A DNA stretch of 34,938 nt, from contig CAMDML010000030.1 of the NCBI GenBank assembly GCA_945902215.1, forward strand, positions 1 through 34,938, read 5' to 3'. The translations under genes were made by a program, and so were the position numbers. Origin of the DNA: Klebsiella pneumoniae (GTDB lineage Bacteria; Pseudomonadota; Gammaproteobacteria; Pseudomonadales; Pseudohongiellaceae). Below, one piece after another: positions 1-7,966 of the stretch. Numbering within the stretch: the first letter of the stretch is position 1; every line of letters starts with the position of its first letter. The notes under the pieces are model-generated. The model made no database searches. It was not told the DNA's origin and was given only the letters and a program-made list of their open reading frames with translations.

Positions 1-371
1 CAAAGGAAAAGGATCAGGCCCCACACTGCTGCTACCTGCACAATACTAACGAAAACGGCGGCACCGCCAATATCCTTGGCGCGCCCGGCCATTGGGTGAG
101 CCTCCAGCGAAGTATGATCCACCGCGGCCTCAACCGCAGAGTTGAGCAATTCCACAATGAATACCTGAACAACAACCGCAACCAGCAGCACTTTCTCGAC
201 GGGATTGGCACCGAGATACAGCCCGAGCGGAATCATCACCACCATCAATGCTGCTTCCTGCCGTATGGCTGCCTCATGGGTAAAGGCCAGCTTCAATCCG
301 GATAGGGCATATTTGGTGGCGTTGAGCAGGCGCTTCAGCCCGCTTTTGCTTTTGAATGAACTTTCTTGCAT
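1..371 (-). CDS. dgkA: Diacylglycerol kinase DgkA (3' end cut by the window edge)
   Basis: Reading the minus strand from the ATG at 371 gives about 123 residues with no stop before the window ends; the E. coli protein has 122, so little is missing. The family signature is clear: an N-terminal amphipathic stretch (GLKRLLNATKYALSGLKLAF), the catalytic segment ELLNSAVEAAVDHTS with its Glu and Asn, GRAKDIGGAAV, and three hydrophobic helices. DgkA is an inner-membrane enzyme that phosphorylates diacylglycerol to phosphatidic acid, recycling the diacylglycerol left by envelope sugar and lipid modification. It follows the barrel gene by 30 bases on the same strand, so it may be the last gene of the long operon upstream. 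Its presence behind a PmrA/QseB-like regulator would fit envelope remodelling, but that link is inference. Confidence 0.9.
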   Translation of the reverse strand, partial: MQESSFKSKSGLKRLLNATKYALSGLKLAFTHEAAIRQEAALMVVMIPLGLYLGANPVEKVLLVAVVVQVFIVELLNSAVEAAVDHTSLEAHPMAGRAKDIGGAAVFVSIVQVAAVWGLILFL

Positions 372-401
372 AAACACCCGCTCGTTAAAAATCCTGCGTG
401 A

Positions 402-1115
402 CTAAAACTCGTATTCTAGCTGGAAGCGCCAGCTTTGATCGGCGCTGTTGTTGTCGAGACCGAAAATCAGTCCCGCTTGCCAGTGCACACTCTTGCGGAG
501 GCCGGCAACGATGGTGCCCTGCACTGAAGGACCGATGCCCCGGGTGTTTTGGCCGGCGTAGAATTCAATGGCCGGTTCCAGCAGGCGTGAATAGCGATAA
601 CGTGCCTGCAGCGCCAGCATGGTCTCCACTTCGGAATTAATGTCATCGCCCCATTCGTTGATGAACTTGGCGTTGGCGGTGCCACTCCATTTTCCCCATT
701 CCTTTTCCGCGAGCAGTCCGAGGGCAAACTCCTCGGCATCAATTCTGCGCTCGTGCTCATACTCAACCAACAAACCCCAATCAACGCCATATTCGCCCTG
801 CTCAGTGAGCTGCCATTTTAACTCGGCTTCCACGGCCTCGACGCTGACGGTACCGCCGCGGGATTTGCTGCCGATCATGACTGCTTCGGCGAACATGCGT
901 GAACCAAGCGTGGTACCCAGCGAGAGCTTGTGGATCTGGGCCTGCGTGCTGATCGCGTGCTGCTCCTCCTGCACGAGCACACGATACTCAAGCTCATGCT
1001 CAAGCGCATCTACATAGGGATGATAGATCTTGTCGATGACCACGCCGTCAGCCCGGGCAAGGGATGCCGCCAGCAAAGTACTCACCATGACAAGATACAA
1101 GGGCAACTGCTTCAT
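402..1115 (-). CDS. Putative outer-membrane beta-barrel protein of an FTR1 iron operon
   Basis: 237 residues. The N-terminus is a signal peptide (MKQLPLYLVMVSTLLAASLARA, probable cleavage after ARA). The rest is rich in alternating polar and hydrophobic strands and ends in an aromatic (FQLEYEF), as outer-membrane barrels do. A conserved-looking start of the mature protein reads IYHPYVDALEHELEYR. The ATG overlaps the stop of the upstream FTR1 gene by 4 bases (ATGA), so the two are probably translationally coupled. I recognise it only as a periplasmic or outer-membrane partner found with FTR1 and cupredoxin genes. It could carry iron or another metal across the outer membrane or have a structural role. 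No catalytic motif is visible. Confidence 0.6.
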   Translation of the reverse strand: MKQLPLYLVMVSTLLAASLARADGVVIDKIYHPYVDALEHELEYRVLVQEEQHAISTQAQIHKLSLGTTLGSRMFAEAVMIGSKSRGGTVSVEAVEAELKWQLTEQGEYGVDWGLLVEYEHERRIDAEEFALGLLAEKEWGKWSGTANAKFINEWGDDINSEVETMLALQARYRYSRLLEPAIEFYAGQNTRGIGPSVQGTIVAGLRKSVHWQAGLIFGLDNNSADQSWRFQLEYEF

Positions 1116-1936
1116 GCAGATTTCACCGCGCGGACAAACCAGGCGCTGCGGAACAAGGGGCTGCAGGCAACAAGGACTACCGCCGCCAGATAGGCGCCCA
1201 CCTGCAGCAGCGATGGATTGGCATCGTAACCAACCAATGCATATAGCAATTGGCCTGTGATACTGAATTCAGTAATAAAGAAGGAACTATCCCACAACTC
1301 CGGCGTATAGGGCAGCCAGTCGGCCTGGTTGAGAAACTGGACAGCTTGCGAGGCCATGTTGCCTGAAAACAGGGCGAGCAGCAGCGTGGCGATACGGAAA
1401 GTCCACTGCTGCGGCAGAGCGCCCAGTGCATAGAACAGCACGAGACCACTGCTGATCCCGATACCTGCAGCCATCAGCGCACCCAGCATGACCGGGCTGA
1501 AATTTTCCCGCTGCCCGAGTATGCCCTCAACGTAGAGAAGAATTTCCGACCCCTCGCGGACGATCCCTATCGCCACCACCACGATCATGCAGGCCCGTGC
1601 CAGCGCCGTAAATTTACCTGGCGCACCGGTTAAAACCCGGGGATTGAGCAAATAGCAGAACAACAGCAGAAACCCGATGGTGGTGAACTGCAGCAAGGCA
1701 TTTACTACTTCGTAACCCACATAGTCGAACCATTGGGATACTTCCGGCGCTACCCAGGCATAGTACCAGGCGCCTGCCAGACCAATGCCAATGGCACTGA
1801 GCACCCAGCGCAGCGCCACTTCAAAAGCGCCGGGTTGCAGTTTGCCGAGAATGGAGGTTAGTACCAGAAGCACACTGATCAATAGCGTCGCTTCAAGGAT
1901 TTCCTGAAGGATAAGAATAACTGCGCTTAGGAGCAT
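1112..1936 (-). CDS. FTR1-family iron permease
   Basis: 274 residues with about seven hydrophobic helices. Two ExxE iron-binding signatures of the FTR1/EfeU/FtrC family are present: Q11-E12-I-L-E15 in the first helix (the usual Arg before the first Glu is Gln here) and R127-E128-G-S-E131 in the fourth. The family moves iron across the inner membrane, normally with a periplasmic oxidase or cupredoxin partner. The gene lies 28 bases after a cupredoxin gene, which matches the FtrB-FtrC arrangement rather than EfeUOB, since no EfeO or EfeB is present. The ATG at 1936 follows a moderate AGGCAG ribosome-binding site. The stop overlaps the next start by 4 bases. Substrate Fe(II)/Fe(III) is inferred from the family. 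Confidence 0.88.
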   Translation of the reverse strand: MLLSAVILILQEILEATLLISVLLVLTSILGKLQPGAFEVALRWVLSAIGIGLAGAWYYAWVAPEVSQWFDYVGYEVVNALLQFTTIGFLLLFCYLLNPRVLTGAPGKFTALARACMIVVVAIGIVREGSEILLYVEGILGQRENFSPVMLGALMAAGIGISSGLVLFYALGALPQQWTFRIATLLLALFSGNMASQAVQFLNQADWLPYTPELWDSSFFITEFSITGQLLYALVGYDANPSLLQVGAYLAAVVLVACSPLFRSAWFVRAVKSA

Positions 1937-1964
1937 TGGGCTGCCTGCTCTTTCATGGTTCCCT

Positions 1965-2312
1965 TCATCGAACTACTACTCTGCCCTGGGCAGTTTTTGG
2001 ATAGAACTCGCCGAAGAAAGGATAGTCTCCCGGCGGCAAGGGGCCGATAAAGATCACCGACTTCGATTTTCCCGGTATCACTTTTTCCCGGTTCAGTTCA
2101 TAGCTTTCGAATTCTTCCGGGGTGTCATCCTGATTGTCGATCATCAGCCGTATTTTCACGCCCGCCGGGATTTCGAAGGTGGCGGGGAAAAACAGATGGC
2201 CACGGATGACCAGTTCCATTTCCGGCGCAGCTGCCTGTGCGCCAGGCACTGCCAGTAACATGAATGCCGACAGCAGCGCAGTTACAATCACGGGAGGAGC
2301 ATTACTGCGCAT
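1965..2312 (-). CDS. Secreted cupredoxin-like protein (FtrB-like)
   Basis: 115 residues: a signal peptide ending near GAQAAAP, then a single cupredoxin fold of about 85 residues. The segment NQDDTPEEFESYELNREK and the later PLPPGDYPFFGEFYP are typical of cupredoxin domains encoded beside FTR1 permeases. The protein contains no cysteine, so it cannot be a classical blue type 1 copper protein; acidic residues and the single His of RGHLFFP are the candidate metal ligands. It would act in the periplasm by handing iron, oxidised or bound, to the permease encoded next. The ATG lies inside the end of the kinase gene, an 11-base overlap. Confidence 0.82.
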   Translation of the reverse strand: MRSNAPPVIVTALLSAFMLLAVPGAQAAAPEMELVIRGHLFFPATFEIPAGVKIRLMIDNQDDTPEEFESYELNREKVIPGKSKSVIFIGPLPPGDYPFFGEFYPKTAQGRVVVR

Positions 2313-3615
2313 CGTTCAACTCCGGAAAACAGACAGTAAACGCGGCACCATTGGCGAAACTGGAAGTGCCCACTGACACCAACGCCTGATGCAATTCGGC
2401 AACGTGCTGGACGATGGTCAATCCCAGACCACAACCGATGACACCGGTATTATCCACCGAACCTGCGCGGTAAAAGCGGTCGAATATCCTCACGCGCTCC
2501 CCTTCCGCAATCCCCGGACCGTTGTCTTCGACGATCAGACATACGCGTCCTTCACGTCGCTCCAGCCTGAGCAAAATACGCCCGCCAGCCTGGGTGTAGC
2601 GGCTGGCGTTTGTTAGCAGATTGGCGACCAGGGTTTCCAGTGCAAAGCGGTCGCCGTTGATAAAACAGGTATCGCCTTCGAGTTCCAGCGCCTGCTGTTT
2701 TTGTTCAACCAGCGGATACAACCTTGCGACACACTCCTGGGTAAGGGCGAGGAGATTGAGTTTGGTGCAGTTGGCCGCGAACTGGTCCGGAGTGGTCCGG
2801 TACAACGACAGCAACTGTTCAATCAGATGCTGCATGCGTTCTACGCCCTGCTGCAGTTGCTGAAAGGCTTCGCTGTGCGTGTCCACTTCCTGTGCCAGAT
2901 TGTGCAACTGGACTTTTAATGCGCTGATCGGGGTGCGCAGCTCGTGTGCGGCATCGGCGGAAAAACGCTTCTCGCGTTCCAGTGCCAGCCCAAGGCGCTG
3001 GATGAAACTGTTGATCGATTGCACGACCTGGTCAAGTTCACGCGGCGTTTGCCGTGGCGGCAAGGGGCTCAGGTCCTGCACGCGCTTGTCACGCAGATCG
3101 GCAGACAACACTTGCAGCGGTTTAAGGCCGAAACCAATGATGAACCAGATCAACAGTCCAGCCACCGGAATGCCGAACAGGATCGGCGCAATCGATTCCA
3201 GCACGACATTCTCGGCCAGCACAAAGCGCAAGTCAGTGCGTTCCGCAACAATGATCCAGTGGCTGTTTTCTTCATCCAGGCGTGTGAACGTGCGCCATCG
3301 ATAGCCGTCAAAGTTGGAAAAATCAAACCCGGAGACAAAGCTGTTCATCGGCTCCAGTGGTGCATGAAACGACGCGGCTAGCAAGGTAGTGTTGTCCCAC
3401 ACCTGAAAAGCCAGATTGTTGCCGAGGTGGAAGTCGCGGGTGATACGCGCCGTGTCCAGATTGGCAACCAGCTGCGAGAGGTCGAGCAATTGATTGTCGA
3501 ACAGCGTCTCGGCTTCGAGCATGCTGGTCTGGTAGCCGCGCAGTGCGGCGACAAAATTGAACAAAATCAGGATCGCAACCGTACACGCGATCAGGAAGCG
3601 GCGGATCGATTTCAC
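2302..3615 (-). CDS. QseC/PmrB-type sensor histidine kinase
   Basis: 437 residues from a GTG at 3615 whose GTGA overlaps the stop of the response-regulator gene; longer readings in this frame lie inside that gene and are spurious. Order: transmembrane helix (residues 8-25), periplasmic sensor of about 115 residues, second helix (144-164), HAMP-like linker, HisKA with phospho-acceptor H224 in FSADAAHELRTPISALK, then a HATPase_c domain with the N box (NLLTNASRYTQ), G1 (DNGPGIAEGE), F box (IFDRFYR) and G2 (GCGLGLTIV). It phosphorylates the partner regulator encoded just upstream. Its position between a biosynthetic gene block and iron-uptake genes suggests an iron or envelope signal. PmrB in enterics senses Fe(III), but no clear ExxE sensor motif is seen here, so the ligand is unknown. 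Confidence 0.92.
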   Translation of the reverse strand: MKSIRRFLIACTVAILILFNFVAALRGYQTSMLEAETLFDNQLLDLSQLVANLDTARITRDFHLGNNLAFQVWDNTTLLAASFHAPLEPMNSFVSGFDFSNFDGYRWRTFTRLDEENSHWIIVAERTDLRFVLAENVVLESIAPILFGIPVAGLLIWFIIGFGLKPLQVLSADLRDKRVQDLSPLPPRQTPRELDQVVQSINSFIQRLGLALEREKRFSADAAHELRTPISALKVQLHNLAQEVDTHSEAFQQLQQGVERMQHLIEQLLSLYRTTPDQFAANCTKLNLLALTQECVARLYPLVEQKQQALELEGDTCFINGDRFALETLVANLLTNASRYTQAGGRILLRLERREGRVCLIVEDNGPGIAEGERVRIFDRFYRAGSVDNTGVIGCGLGLTIVQHVAELHQALVSVGTSSFANGAAFTVCFPELNDAQ

Positions 3616-4268
3616 ACATCCACCTTGTAGCCGACACCGCGAATGGTGCGGATAAAATCGTTGCCGACTTTTTTGCGTAGATGATGAATATGCACTTCCA
3701 GCGCGTTGCTGGCCACTTCCTCGCCCCAACTGTACAAACGTGATTCAAGCACAGGTCGGGTCTGCACCCGGCCGGCATTTTCCATCAGGGTTTTCAGCAA
3801 CATGTATTCGCGCCGCGGCAGTTCGATGTCCGTGCCGTCTATCAGCACCTTTTGCCCGACGGTGTCGAGGCTGATATTGCGGATGACGATGCGGGCAGTT
3901 TTGACTTGCGCCAATCGTCGTTCAATCACACGTAAGCGGGCCAGCAGTTCAGTCATGTCAAAAGGTTTGGCGAGATAGTCATCGGCCCCGCTATCGAGGC
4001 CAAGCACCTTGTCATCAAGGCTGTCGCGCGCAGTGAGCAGCAACACGGGGAGTTCGCTGTGCTTCTTGCGGAGTTTCTTCAGTACTGTGAGACCGTCGAT
4101 ATCCGGCAGCCCGATATCGAGAATGACAAGATCAGGCGTTTCCGTGTCAATGACATGCAACGCAGCCTGCCCGGTTTCCACATGGTTGACCGCGAAGCCC
4201 TGAGCCTGCAGTGCTTTCTGCAGGCCAGTGGCGAGGGGGCGGTCATCTTCAACTAGCAGCAACTGCAT
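3612..4268 (-). CDS. OmpR/PhoB-family response regulator (QseB/PmrA-like)
   Basis: 218 residues. The receiver domain (1-115) has the acidic pair E7/D8/D9, phospho-acceptor D51 in LVILDIGLPDIDG, the switch Thr in LLLTARD and the conserved Lys in DDYLAKPFD. The C-terminal winged helix (about 125-218) has the OmpR-type ending VEVHIHHLRKKV-like (NALEVHIHHLRKKVG) and FIRTIRGVGYKVDV. It overlaps its kinase gene by 4 bases and follows the TPR gene by 17 bases. The sequence most resembles QseB/PmrA/TctD regulators. A matching PmrA/QseB box lies at 8736-8752 upstream of the first gene of this operon, so autogenous control of the whole unit is likely. Confidence 0.92.
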   Translation of the reverse strand: MQLLLVEDDRPLATGLQKALQAQGFAVNHVETGQAALHVIDTETPDLVILDIGLPDIDGLTVLKKLRKKHSELPVLLLTARDSLDDKVLGLDSGADDYLAKPFDMTELLARLRVIERRLAQVKTARIVIRNISLDTVGQKVLIDGTDIELPRREYMLLKTLMENAGRVQTRPVLESRLYSWGEEVASNALEVHIHHLRKKVGNDFIRTIRGVGYKVDV

Positions 4269-4285
4269 GCGGTTCCTTCATGGGC

Positions 4286-4936
4286 TTATTTTCCAGCCAA
4301 AGTTTGCAACTTGGTGCTGATTTCCTGCTGGCGGCCACTGTCAGCCAACGCACGCCCGGGACGCGGCGCGGCGTGTTGCGCTGTTAGCAGGTGCTCGCGG
4401 GCTTCGGCGTATCTGTCTGCGGAAATCAGGTAGTCGGCATAGAAATAATTGCTATCAATGCCGGCGGGGTTTAGAGCCAGGGCCTGCAGCAGAAGTTCCT
4501 CGGCTTTCTCATCGTCGCCAAAGCCTATCGGCCAGCCGGGGACACTGTAATAGAGAGCACCAAGGCTTGTATAGGCCGAACCCTGCAATGCATCCGGTTT
4601 TAGTTTCAGCGCCTGCTCCAGATCAGCTTTGGATGCTTTCGCAAGTGACAGCGCGCCCAAACCGCCTTTGGCCCCGGCGTAGGTGGATTTGATGATGCCG
4701 CTCCAGATCAGCGCTTCAGCAGCTGCGGGATTGGCAGCGACTATTTTGTCGGCATCAGCCACCAGCTGCTCGAAGGCAGACAGTTGGGTATTACCTTCCA
4801 ACTGGTAATTGACCTCGGCCCAGCGCTGCTGCAAATGCTGCACATCGCTGTTGATGTCGGCATGAACAGTGCTGGCCAACAGCATGACTACGGTGGTGGT
4901 GAACAATCTGGCAAACGACTTGCGGGATAATTTCAT
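4286..4936 (-). CDS. Secreted TPR-repeat protein
   Basis: 216 residues with a clear signal peptide (basic start MKLSRKSFAR, hydrophobic core, cleavage near STVHA). The mature part is helical with tetratricopeptide-like units, for example LEQALKLKPDALQGSAYTSL and LLLQALALNPAGIDSNYFYA, and a final YAEAREHLLTAQHAAPRPGR. It is probably a periplasmic scaffold or lipid/protein-binding adaptor. It starts 9 bases after the SDR gene and is followed 17 bases later by the response regulator, so it links the biosynthetic genes and the two-component system in one transcript. No enzymatic motif is visible, and its partner is unknown. Confidence 0.75.
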   Translation of the reverse strand: MKLSRKSFARLFTTTVVMLLASTVHADINSDVQHLQQRWAEVNYQLEGNTQLSAFEQLVADADKIVAANPAAAEALIWSGIIKSTYAGAKGGLGALSLAKASKADLEQALKLKPDALQGSAYTSLGALYYSVPGWPIGFGDDEKAEELLLQALALNPAGIDSNYFYADYLISADRYAEAREHLLTAQHAAPRPGRALADSGRQQEISTKLQTLAGK

Positions 4937-4945
4937 GGTGCTCTC

Positions 4946-5731
4946 CTATGCCTTGGCATGATGTTTGATGATCGACAACTTTTTCACGAGCGCGGAATGC
5001 ACGATGGCTGGCAGCAGCGCATTCACCCGCACGAATAATTGTTCCGGCCAGCCGAGATAGCGCAGCCTTTGTTTGCTCTCCAGCAGCGCAACAATTTCCG
5101 CCGCAACGTGCGCTGGTGTATCGCTTTTGTTGCCGAGCGCAGCATTGAGCGCAGTCACTTTGGCGGAATTGAGCGGGGTTTCAGTGGCGCGCGGGGCGAT
5201 ATAGGCCACGCTGACATGGCTGTCGGCCAGCTCCCGTGCCAGTGCCTCACTGAAGGTCTTGAGCGCCGCCTTGCTTGCACAATAAGCAACGAAACCGGGA
5301 TGACCAATGCTGCCGAAGATTGAACCCACGTTGAGTATGCGCGCCTCCGGACGCTCCCGCAGTTGCGGCAGCAAGAGCCGGGTCAGCAAGATGGGCGCCA
5401 CCGTGTTGATTTGCAGGATGCGATTGATGACCGCTTCTGTCTGTGCTTCAAACAGGTTGAAATTGAGGATGCCTGCCAGATTGATGAGCGCGTCGATGCC
5501 GCCCGCAGCATGGCATGCATCCATAATCGCTTGACGGCCTTCCGGCACAGAGACATCGGCAACCACCATGACATGGTTGCCACCCAGCTCTTCCTGCAAG
5601 GTCGCCAGCAACCCGGGGTTCATGCAGTTAAGCACCAGCTTCGCGCCTTTGACGGCCAGCATGCGACTAACTTCGCTGCCGATGCCACCGGTAGCACCAG
5701 TGACAAGTATCGTTTTACCCGTTAACTGCAT
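4946..5731 (-). CDS. Short-chain dehydrogenase/reductase (SDR)
   Basis: 261 residues from the ATG at 5731; this start overlaps the upstream gene by 17 bases, and the longer frame upstream is antisense-like filler. Classical SDR layout: cofactor loop TGATGGIG (residues 11-18), NLAG (84-87), catalytic S137/S141, Y150 and K154 in YCASKAALK. Arg or Lys choice for NADPH cannot be decided by eye. It should oxidise or reduce an alcohol or ketone group, probably on the product of the neighbouring ligase and diiron enzyme. The C-terminal 40 residues are hydrophobic (PEQLFVRVNALLPAIVHSAL), suggesting membrane association as in many lipid-active SDRs. Confidence 0.88.
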   Translation of the reverse strand: MQLTGKTILVTGATGGIGSEVSRMLAVKGAKLVLNCMNPGLLATLQEELGGNHVMVVADVSVPEGRQAIMDACHAAGGIDALINLAGILNFNLFEAQTEAVINRILQINTVAPILLTRLLLPQLRERPEARILNVGSIFGSIGHPGFVAYCASKAALKTFSEALARELADSHVSVAYIAPRATETPLNSAKVTALNAALGNKSDTPAHVAAEIVALLESKQRLRYLGWPEQLFVRVNALLPAIVHSALVKKLSIIKHHAKA

Positions 5732-6410
5732 GAGCTTGCTCCTCAAACACGGGAATGCCGTGCGCGGTACTGATACTGCGGAAAATGTTGCCGTACAACT
5801 GGAAGAACATGTTGGCGGCATGGATGATCTGGTCCTGCTCCTTCTCATCGGTGATGCGGTTCATCAGGCCCTCAAAGAACTTGATATGGTCCTGATCGAG
5901 CGCACCGTGCGAGTACAGGTAGCTGAACGCCTTGCGCGGCAGGTTGAGGCGCTCACGAATGGCATCGGCCGCCTTTTCGGCAATGCTGATGCTGGTGCCT
6001 TCCAGTACATGCACCATGCCGAAAAAGCCAAGCGGATTGATGCGCGCCACCATGTCGTAGGCATAGGCCACCATCAGTTCAGTGCTGGCATGGGGCCGGC
6101 ACACGCGCGCAGACTCCTTGTCGTAGCCGCATGCGGCGATGTCATTGAGAATCCATTCCTGGTGACCGGTTTCCTCTTCGATATATTCGCCAATCGCAAC
6201 GCGCAACCACTCCTTCTCGTCGGGCAGGCGTGCACCGGTCGCCATCAACAGCGGCACCGTGTGCTTCACATGATGAAAAGCCTGTACCAGAAAACTGACA
6301 TAGTGATCGAGCGTAATCTCACCACTGAAAACCTGGGCGATGATCGGCGCGGCCAGCAAATATTGGCGGCCACCGGCGGTATCACTATTGAGACGCTGAT
6401 AAAAACTCAC
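5715..6410 (-). CDS. Heme-oxygenase-like diiron protein (TenA/UndA-type fold)
   Basis: 231 residues from a GTG at 6410 whose GTGA overlaps the stop of the ligase gene; the longer frame runs through the ligase gene. The protein is all-helical, with the ligand pattern of iron-containing heme-oxygenase-like enzymes: EEETGH (E79/E80 and H83), E137 in HVLEGTS, and SHGALDQDH (H168, D172/D174, H175). Members include UndA (1-alkene from fatty acid) and N-oxygenases such as SznF. TenA thiaminase is a relative, but the TenA active-site cysteine is not obvious here. An O2-dependent reaction on an activated or free acyl substrate is the best inference, because it lies between an acyl ligase and an SDR. 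The true substrate cannot be read from sequence. Confidence 0.8.
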   Translation of the reverse strand: MSFYQRLNSDTAGGRQYLLAAPIIAQVFSGEITLDHYVSFLVQAFHHVKHTVPLLMATGARLPDEKEWLRVAIGEYIEEETGHQEWILNDIAACGYDKESARVCRPHASTELMVAYAYDMVARINPLGFFGMVHVLEGTSISIAEKAADAIRERLNLPRKAFSYLYSHGALDQDHIKFFEGLMNRITDEKEQDQIIHAANMFFQLYGNIFRSISTAHGIPVFEEQAHAVNG

Positions 6411-7918
6411 AGTACTGACTCCTGGGGTTCTTGCATTGTTTGCAGTGCCGGAGTTGCGCCATACAGCGCGTCTATCTCCGTCTGCCAAGCCTGTTCAATG
6501 CGTTTGCGGCGGGGCTTGCCGTTGGTCGTGATGAAATCGGTTTGTCCAGCGAGCGGCCGTGCCAGCCGCAGCCACTGCTTGACCTGCGCGTAATCCGGCA
6601 GGCGGGTATTGGCAGCGGCAATGGCGGCGGCGATAACGGTATCCGGCAGATCCGGCCGCGCCGGTGTCAGCAGTGCAACACAATGCGGACGCGCATCACC
6701 CAGCACCACAGCTTCACTTAGCACAGGGGATGCAAGCAGTTCGCTCTCCACCCATTCCGGCGAAATGTTGCGGCCGTAGCTGGAAATCAGCAGGTTTTTG
6801 CTGCGACCGGAGATATGCAGGAAACCGCTGTTGTCCAAAAAGCCGAGGTCGCCCGTGGCAATGCGTTTGCGGTACCAGCTGTCCGGCTCATCCACATAGC
6901 CCAGCATCGTGTTGCCGCTGACATGGATTTCGCCGTCTTCCAGACTGATACCAAGATGCGCCAACGGTTTGCCGCTGCTGCCGGGCTGGTCAGCCTGCGG
7001 CGTATTGAGACTCACGACGGATGCACACTCGGAAAGACCATAACCTTCATACACAGGCAGGCCAAGACGCCGCGCTTCGGTAATGAGTTCTGCAGAAACA
7101 CGCGCACCCCCAACAGCAATGAACTGCAAAGGCGGTGCCTGCCAGCCCTGCTTGACTGCATGCACCAGTAACTGCAGCAGTTGCGGAATCAGGATCAAGG
7201 TATCGGGCTTGACCAAACTGATGGTTTGCAGAAATTTTTGCGAATCGCTCAGGCGGCTACCAACGAAACCGAGTTCAGCCATGCTGCGCAGAATCACTGT
7301 GCCGCCGGCCAGCAGCGGTGCGTACACCCCGGCGATGTTTTCGAGTAGCGTGCTGAGCGGCAGCACACACAGGTGGCGCGGCTGCTTCAACGCGACTACT
7401 TTAGCCAGAGCAGCAGCCTGCAGCAGTTGCTGCGCAGTGCTCAGACAAACTCCTTTGGGCGTACCCGTGGAACCAGAAGTAAACGTGACTTTGCCGGTGC
7501 TGTCTGGCAACAAGGGTTGCCTGGCAGCTGGTTGCAACAGCAGGTTCAGACCAAGGCCGGGCACTTCTGTTGCCTGCAGAAAATACGCGGCAAAGAGCGC
7601 GGGCTCTGACGTCAGCAGCGCATCGATGCCGCAGGTATGCAACAAATGCAGTGCCTGCATCTTGTTGAAGAACACCGGTAGCGGCACGCACAGAATGCCG
7701 GCTTGCTGGCACGCGAGATCGACCAGTATCCAAGCAATGCCATTGTCAGCGTGCAGGGCCAGACGTTTGATGTGATTGGCCTGCAAATGTTCTGCCAAGC
7801 CAGAGACTCTCTGGACGAGCTCAGCGCGCGTCAGGGTTATGCTGCTGTCCTGCAACACGGGATGATTGCCCACGCCTTGAATCAAAGGGGTCAGAGTAAC
7901 TTGATCTGCGCTGAGCAT
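6407..7918 (-). CDS. AMP-forming acyl ligase (ANL superfamily)
   Basis: 503 residues from the ATG at 7918. Core motifs are intact: P-loop TSGSTGTPKG (147-156), the A5 motif YEGYGLSECASV, TGDLGFLD, the hinge region ISGRSKNLLISSYGRNISPEW, and a C-terminal catalytic Lys region NGKPRRKRIEQ. It should adenylate a carboxylic acid, probably fatty, and pass it to CoA or another acceptor. The start lies inside a palindromic repeat (7880-7966): residues 6-14 (QVTLTPLIQ) are encoded by the left repeat arm, and the region before the ATG has no good ribosome-binding site, so the element may have altered the original start. Its stop overlaps the next gene by 4 bases. Confidence 0.88.
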   Translation of the reverse strand: MLSADQVTLTPLIQGVGNHPVLQDSSITLTRAELVQRVSGLAEHLQANHIKRLALHADNGIAWILVDLACQQAGILCVPLPVFFNKMQALHLLHTCGIDALLTSEPALFAAYFLQATEVPGLGLNLLLQPAARQPLLPDSTGKVTFTSGSTGTPKGVCLSTAQQLLQAAALAKVVALKQPRHLCVLPLSTLLENIAGVYAPLLAGGTVILRSMAELGFVGSRLSDSQKFLQTISLVKPDTLILIPQLLQLLVHAVKQGWQAPPLQFIAVGGARVSAELITEARRLGLPVYEGYGLSECASVVSLNTPQADQPGSSGKPLAHLGISLEDGEIHVSGNTMLGYVDEPDSWYRKRIATGDLGFLDNSGFLHISGRSKNLLISSYGRNISPEWVESELLASPVLSEAVVLGDARPHCVALLTPARPDLPDTVIAAAIAAANTRLPDYAQVKQWLRLARPLAGQTDFITTNGKPRRKRIEQAWQTEIDALYGATPALQTMQEPQESVL

Positions 7919-7966
7919 GGATTGATCTACATGATTCGGAATCAAGTTACTCTGACCCCTTTGATT
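7880..7966. repeat. REP-like palindromic element, 26-base perfect arms
   Basis: Arms at 7880-7905 and 7941-7966 are perfect reverse complements around a 35-base loop. Each arm contains the core GGGGTCAGAGTAACTTGAT. Similar cores occur at 24187-24272 and 31310-31371. On the minus strand the right arm encodes the end and stop of the hemolysin-family gene, and the left arm encodes part of the ligase N-terminus. Such dispersed palindromes are usually moved by IS200-type (RAYT) transposases; none is in the window. Confidence 0.8.

Noticed and set aside
5568..6593. 341-residue plus-strand ORF
   Set aside because: Antisense to the SDR, diiron and ligase genes; no motif or ribosome-binding site.
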